The notes under the pieces were generated by a model that was not told the origin of the DNA, searched no databases, and was given only the letters and a program-made list of their open reading frames with translations. The position numbers were made by a program, and so were the translations under genes. From Roseiflexaceae bacterium UBA965 (GTDB lineage: Bacteria > Chloroflexota > Chloroflexia > Chloroflexales > Roseiflexaceae): a stretch of 9,840 bases of DNA. Numbering within the stretch: the first letter of the stretch is position 1; each line of letters starts with the position of its first letter. Positions 6,830 through 9,840 of this stretch are shown piece after piece. Location: contig DBCF01000244.1 in the NCBI GenBank assembly GCA_002292925.1, positions 266 through 10,105 of the forward strand, read 5' to 3'.

Positions 6830-7088
6830 CGGAAACCTCATTCTTACTTGGTACGGGCGCAATATCCATCAAGGTGCGATGGCGTACGGCATCACCGACC
6901 ACACTAATTCCGCTATTGACAATTACGAGTCCGACAGTGCCCCACCAAAACCACGGTTTGCCGTGACTTTTTTGGCTGATGGCATGGCCGATCACACTGA
7001 GGCCGAGCCCCACGAGGAGTAGCCCGAGTGGGGCTTTTTTGGCCCATTGCAGATAATGGTGGTTATCCCAAAATTTCACGGGGGTCAC
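6822..7088 (-). CDS. Small two-helix membrane protein inside the leu operon
   Basis: I do not recognise this 88-residue protein. A GTG start at 7088 is preceded by AGGAG (7095-7099) at 6 bases, one of the best ribosome sites in the window, although it lies inside the end of leuC. The gene overlaps leuC by 26 bases and leuD (TTG start) by 8, so its translation is probably coupled to both. Two hydrophobic segments (about 19-37 and 46-68) flank a short basic loop (SQKSHGK); Lys17-Lys18 and R69/R71 flank the outer ends. The segments look like a duplication with a 31-residue offset: GLSVIGHAI (29-37) aligns with GISVVGDAV (60-68), and W15 with W46. The C-terminus (about 72-88) is polar and acidic. 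No enzymatic motif is seen. A role in anchoring or modulating the LeuCD isomerase, or in transport, is only inference from position. Confidence 0.5.
   Translation of the reverse strand: MTPVKFWDNHHYLQWAKKAPLGLLLVGLGLSVIGHAISQKSHGKPWFWWGTVGLVIVNSGISVVGDAVRHRTLMDIAPVPSKNEVSVE
6836..6839 (-). promoter_or_regulatory. Shine-Dalgarno GAGG supporting the leuD TTG start
   Basis: GAGG lies 6 bases upstream of the TTG at 6829, inside the last codons of the small membrane-protein gene. It partly overlaps the alternative ATG codon at 6841, arguing against that ATG. Confidence 0.5.
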
Positions 7089-8490
7089 AAATTACTCCTG
7101 CAATAGCAGTCGCGGCAGCAGTCAGTGGGCTGGCCAAAAAGGTCCGGCCACCCTTGCCTTGGCGTCCTTCGAAATTCCGATTACTGGTAGAAACGGCATA
7201 TTGACCGGGCTTGAGTTGATCGCCATTCATGGCGATACACATCGAGCAGCCTGCTTCGCGCCATTCGGCTCCAGCTGCCTTAAATATTTCGTCGAGACCT
7301 TCGGCTTCGGCTTGTTTTTTGACTTGCTGTGAGCCAGGGACCACCATCATACGCACGCCACTGGCCACTTTGCGATCTTGCATGACTTGGGCGGCCAAGC
7401 GCAAGTCAGAAATACGTGAATTGGTGCAACTACCGATAAAGACCACATCGACTTTTTTGCCAATCAATGATTGGCCGGGTTCGAGATCCATGTAAGCCAA
7501 GGCTTTGGCGAGGCCAGCCCGGGCAGATTCATCGGCCATATCGCCGGCAGTAGGCACATTCCCGTTAATTGGAATACCCATGCCTGGATTGGTGCCGTAG
7601 GTAATCATCGGAGCCAATTCGTCGGCGTGGAGCACGACGACGGCGTCATAAACCGCACCTTCATCAGACACGAGGGTTTGCCAGTCGGCTACTGCTGCGT
7701 CCCAGGCTGCGCCTTGGGGGGCACGAGGGCGGCCTTTGATGTAGTCAAACGTGGTTTGGTCAGGGGCAATCAAGCCAGCTCGGGCGCCACCTTCGATCGA
7801 CATGTTACATACCGTCATGCGCTCTTCCATGCTGAGGGCGCGAATGGCCTCGCCGGTGTACTCGAGGACATAGCCAGTGCCACCACCGACGCCGATTTTG
7901 GCGATGATGGCGAGGATAATATCTTTGGCACCGACGCCTTTTGAGAGACGTCCATTGATGCGAATTTCCATCGTTTTGGGGCGGCTCTGGAGCAAACACT
8001 GGGTGGCTAGTACGTGCCCGACTTCGGACGTACCAATACCAAATGCGAGTGCGCCAAAGGCACCGTGAGTGCTGGTATGACTGTCACCACAGACAATGGT
8101 CATACCGGGTTGGGTGAGACCTTGTTCCGGTCCAATAACATGCACAATTCCTTGGTTTTCGCTACCCAAGGCAAACAAGGGAATGCCAAAGTCACGGCAA
8201 TTTGATTCGAGCTGGGTGAGTTGGGCTTGAGCCTGAGTATCAAGTACCGGGATAATGCCCTGTGCGTTGCGAGGCGTGGTGGGCGTTGAGTGGTCCATGG
8301 TTGCGATGGTTTGGCCTGGGCGACGCACCGTCAAACCCCGTTGGCGTAATTCCGTAAATGCTTGGGGTGAGGTCACTTCGTGCACCAAATGCAGGTCGAC
8401 ATACAACACTGCGGGGGTTTCGCTGGTTTCGGGGCGCACTAAGTGGCGATTCCAGATTTTTTCGAATAATGTTTGTGGTGTGGTTGCCAT
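7063..8490 (-). CDS. leuC: 3-isopropylmalate dehydratase large subunit
   Basis: LeuC is the [4Fe-4S] catalytic subunit of isopropylmalate isomerase, an aconitase-family enzyme acting with LeuD in the second step of leucine synthesis. At 475 residues it is full length for the bacterial LeuC type. Cluster ligands are visible as C355 (FIGSCTNSR) and C415 and C418 (GCSMC). Other signatures are DHSTPTTPRN (66-75), GDSHTSTHGAFGALAFGIGTSE (135-156) and STSNRNFEGRQGKGGRT (434-450). The ATG at 8490 has AGGAG (8496-8500) 5 bases upstream. It follows ilvE after a 90-base gap holding a bulged hairpin, and its last 26 bases overlap the small membrane-protein gene, which separates it from leuD. Assignment secure. 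Confidence 0.5.
   Translation of the reverse strand: MATTPQTLFEKIWNRHLVRPETSETPAVLYVDLHLVHEVTSPQAFTELRQRGLTVRRPGQTIATMDHSTPTTPRNAQGIIPVLDTQAQAQLTQLESNCRDFGIPLFALGSENQGIVHVIGPEQGLTQPGMTIVCGDSHTSTHGAFGALAFGIGTSEVGHVLATQCLLQSRPKTMEIRINGRLSKGVGAKDIILAIIAKIGVGGGTGYVLEYTGEAIRALSMEERMTVCNMSIEGGARAGLIAPDQTTFDYIKGRPRAPQGAAWDAAVADWQTLVSDEGAVYDAVVVLHADELAPMITYGTNPGMGIPINGNVPTAGDMADESARAGLAKALAYMDLEPGQSLIGKKVDVVFIGSCTNSRISDLRLAAQVMQDRKVASGVRMMVVPGSQQVKKQAEAEGLDEIFKAAGAEWREAGCSMCIAMNGDQLKPGQYAVSTSNRNFEGRQGKGGRTFLASPLTAAATAIAGVICDPREILG
7095..7099 (-). promoter_or_regulatory. Shine-Dalgarno AGGAG for the small membrane protein
   Basis: AGGAG stands 6 bases before the GTG at 7088, inside the leuC coding region. 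It is the main evidence that the 88-codon frame is translated and that its GTG is the start. Confidence 0.5.
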
Positions 8491-8519
8491 GCCAACTCCT
8501 CATACCTTCAATTAGGTGA

Positions 8520-8564
8520 CCCACGATCTATCACCAAGTATTTGACAGATCATGGCCGCGTGGG
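8520..8564 (-). promoter_or_regulatory. Bulged hairpin in the leuC leader
   Basis: In the 90-base ilvE-leuC gap, GATCTGTCA (8551-8543 on the minus strand) pairs with TGATAGATC (8533-8525) around a 9-base loop; 8 pairs are canonical and one is G-U in RNA. A second stem, CCCAC (8564-8560) with GTGGG (8524-8520), stacks directly on it, leaving an 8-base bulge on the 5' side only. No T-run follows, so it is not a standard terminator. It lies 19 bases before the leuC ribosome site. It could be an mRNA processing or stability element or a cis-regulatory RNA; no known riboswitch or T-box consensus was recognised. Confidence 0.5.
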
Positions 8565-8580
8565 CTATCCAGCGCGGAAT

Positions 8581-9495
8581 TTAGACGTAATCCAACCAAC
8601 CATGGTTGTCTGCGACCGAGCCATCAAACAAGCCAAAGAAACGTTCTTGAAGCGCTTCGGTGAGTTCGCCACGCATCCCGGTGCCAATGATGACCTTGTC
8701 AACAGAACGTACGGGGGTGATTTCGGCGGCGGTACCAGTGAAAAAGATTTCGTCGGCCAAGTACAACATTTCGCGTTGCATGTTGGTCTCAATCACCGGC
8801 ATTTTGAGTTCTTTGGCTAACGTGATTATCGAATCGCGGGTGATACCGGGCAAAATACTCGCCGTGGTAGGGGGCGTATAGATGACGCCATCGCGCACGA
8901 CAAACAGATTCATACCCGAGCCTTCGGCGATGTTGCCGTGGATATCCATGGCGATGCCTTCGGCATAGCCATTGCGCAAGGCTTCACTTTTGATGAGCGT
9001 CGACGACAAGTAATTACCCCCTGCCTTGGCCATGGTGGGGATGGTATTGGCGGCGGGGCGACTCCACGACGACACCATTACATCAACGCCGTTTTTGAGG
9101 CCATCGGGGCCGAGGTAGGCATCCCATTGCATGGCAAGCACCATGGCATTAATGGGATTTGCGTGGCCATCGAGGCCGAGTGGTCCTTCGCCGCGCCATA
9201 CCAACGGCCGCAGAAAGCATTTTGCGTAGTTGTTGACGGTGACCACATCTTTACAGGCTTGAGTGTATTCTGCCAGCGGAAAGGGTATTTCCATGCGATA
9301 GATTGCGCATGACTCCCACAGGCGGCGCAAATGCACCCCAAGGCGAAAAATAGCCGGGCCGTTTGGGGTGGAATACGCGCGCATACCTTCAAAAATCGAC
9401 GACCCGTAATGCAAAGCATGCGTCATGACGTGGACGTTGGCCTGTGACCATGGCACCATGGTGCCGTTGAACCAAATCTGATTTTCGGTACTCAC
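8581..9495 (-). CDS. ilvE: Branched-chain amino acid aminotransferase, copy 1
   Basis: IlvE is a PLP enzyme of fold type IV that exchanges the amino group between glutamate and leucine, isoleucine or valine; in the biosynthetic direction it makes leucine from the LeuB product. At 304 residues it is full length. Seen are HALHYGSSIFEGMRAY (26-41), the PLP lysine K157 in MAKAGGNYLSS, EGSGMNLF (191-198, family E-G-x-G-x-N), PGITRDSII (216-224) and FFTGTAAEITPVRSVD (251-266). The start is GTG at 9495 with GGAGGA (9501-9506) 5 bases upstream, the strongest ribosome site in the window. It lies 90 bases before leuC and 158 bases after a second ilvE. D-amino-acid and aminodeoxychorismate enzymes share the fold, but these motifs are those of IlvE. 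Confidence 0.5.
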   Translation of the reverse strand: MSTENQIWFNGTMVPWSQANVHVMTHALHYGSSIFEGMRAYSTPNGPAIFRLGVHLRRLWESCAIYRMEIPFPLAEYTQACKDVVTVNNYAKCFLRPLVWRGEGPLGLDGHANPINAMVLAMQWDAYLGPDGLKNGVDVMVSSWSRPAANTIPTMAKAGGNYLSSTLIKSEALRNGYAEGIAMDIHGNIAEGSGMNLFVVRDGVIYTPPTTASILPGITRDSIITLAKELKMPVIETNMQREMLYLADEIFFTGTAAEITPVRSVDKVIIGTGMRGELTEALQERFFGLFDGSVADNHGWLDYV

Positions 9496-9500
9496 CAGCG

Positions 9501-9506
9501 TCCTCC
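9501..9506 (-). promoter_or_regulatory. Shine-Dalgarno GGAGGA deciding the GTG start of ilvE copy 1
   Basis: GGAGGA lies 5 bases before the GTG at 9495. No ATG gives as good a start; the next upstream in-frame signals lie in the intergenic gap. Confidence 0.5.
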
Positions 9507-9595
9507 GTGATAGAGATGATGCAATTCGTGGCGTTGCCAGATTATTTACCGATTAGGTTCATGGCGAGAAACGCTACATTACTGTAACGGTAACC

Positions 9596-9628
9596 CACGC
9601 CATGCCCATATATAGTGGGCATGGCGTG
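9596..9628 (-). terminator. Perfect 13-bp hairpin between the two ilvE genes
   Basis: CACGCCATGCCCA (9596-9608) is exactly complementary to TGGGCATGGCGTG (9616-9628), with a 7-base loop. It begins 25 bases past the stop of ilvE copy 2 and ends about 100 bases before ilvE copy 1, a position typical of a terminator. No T-run follows on either strand, so it may be a U-less terminator, an attenuator or a 3'-end stabiliser for the copy 2 mRNA. The structure is certain; its function is inferred from position. Confidence 0.5.
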
Positions 9629-9653
9629 AGCGCATTGGTTCGCCAACGCAGAT

Positions 9654-9840
9654 TTAGACGTAATCCAACCAGCCGTGGCGGTCTTCGACCGAGCCGTCAA
9701 ACAAGCCAAAGAAGCGCTCTTGGATGGCTTCGGTGAGTTCACCGCGCATACCGGTACCGATGACCACTTTGTCCACCGAGCGGACAGGGGTGACTTCGGC
9801 GGCGGTACCGGTGAAGAAGATTTCGTCGGCCAAGTACAAC
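9654..9840 (-). CDS. ilvE: Branched-chain amino acid aminotransferase, copy 2 (3' part only)
   Basis: Only the last 61 complete codons plus one base are in the window; the gene continues past the right edge. The leftmost visible residue is encoded by TTG and corresponds to the Leu in LYLADEIFFTGT, so it is an internal codon, not a start. The fragment matches residues 244-304 of ilvE copy 1 with 5 differences in 61 (FFTGTAAEVTPVRSVD, RGELTEAIQERFFGLF and the closing HGWLDYV are conserved). It presumably encodes a second IlvE of the same type. The active-site lysine lies outside the window, so activity cannot be judged. Confidence 0.5.
   Translation of the reverse strand, partial: LYLADEIFFTGTAAEVTPVRSVDKVVIGTGMRGELTEAIQERFFGLFDGSVEDRHGWLDYV

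Larger units (their letters stand above)
9496..9653. other. Intergenic region between the two ilvE genes
   Basis: This 158-base gap is the longest non-coding stretch in the window. It holds the 13-bp hairpin (9596-9628), the copy 1 ribosome site (9501-9506) and, between them, a possible minus-strand -10 (AATAAT, about 9542-9547) without a convincing -35. No T-box, riboswitch or plausible leader peptide rich in branched-chain codons is recognised. Confidence 0.5.

Noticed and set aside
7471..7944. 157-codon open frame on the plus strand opposite leuC
   Set aside because: It is fully antisense to conserved leuC sequence, has no recognisable domain, and such frames are common opposite GC-biased third positions.
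8542..8547. Perfect TTGACA on the plus strand
   Set aside because: At 16-18 bases downstream no acceptable -10 is found, it would drive transcription antisense to ilvE, and it is part of the leader hairpin.
8938..9312. 124-codon open frame on the plus strand opposite ilvE
   Set aside because: It lies wholly opposite the conserved core of ilvE, and its residues show no family pattern.
9542..9622. 26-codon minus-strand frame, or its inner MNLIGK, as a branched-chain leader peptide
   Set aside because: Neither start has a Shine-Dalgarno, there is no run of Leu/Ile/Val codons, and the longer version starts inside the hairpin stem. Not enough for an attenuator claim.
9496..9653. T-box leader upstream of ilvE
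   Set aside because: The region is short and lacks a T-box consensus sequence and the specifier and antiterminator arrangement.
8581..9840. ilvE repeat as an assembly duplication
   Set aside because: About 14% nucleotide difference, mostly synonymous, and different flanking spacers indicate true paralogs.

Overview
This looks like a bacterial chromosomal window of moderate GC content (close to half by eye), dense in genes, with no mobile elements, RNA genes or CRISPR arrays seen. The gene content and order, and the protein sequences, suggest a filamentous Chloroflexota bacterium related to Herpetosiphon or Chloroflexus. That assignment is a tentative recognition, not a search result.

Layout: a truncated plus-strand gene for a DUF255/YyaL-type (SPATA20-like) protein fills 1-1788. 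Everything else is on the minus strand and is read from right to left. In transcription order it comprises: the tail of a branched-chain aminotransferase (ilvE copy 2, cut by the right edge); a complete ilvE copy 1; leuC; an 88-residue two-helix membrane protein; leuD; leuB; a WecG/TagA/CpsF glycosyltransferase; an ABC transporter permease; an NMT1/THI5-like lipoprotein binding protein; and a HAD phosphatase. The HAD gene meets the DUF255 gene tail to tail with a 17-base overlap.

From leuC to the permease the genes are packed as an operon: leuC and the small gene overlap by 26 bases, the small gene and leuD by 8 (with the TTG start I favour), leuD and leuB by 1, the leuB-glycosyltransferase gap is 1 base, and the permease follows after 16 bases. 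LeuC and LeuD form isopropylmalate isomerase, LeuB oxidises 3-isopropylmalate, and IlvE transaminates the resulting 2-oxo acid, so the right half encodes the leucine branch except LeuA, which is not in the window. The binding-protein gene has its own extended -10 promoter and so can be expressed separately from the leu operon. No ABC ATPase is encoded here.

The most unusual part is the small membrane protein lodged between the two isomerase subunit genes. It has a strong Shine-Dalgarno and is built from two similar 31-residue units. Other points of note are the tandem, diverged ilvE pair separated by a perfect 13-bp hairpin, a bulged hairpin in the leuC leader, and the insertion of a cell-surface glycosyltransferase gene into the leucine operon. 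I see no sign of a defence or mobile system.
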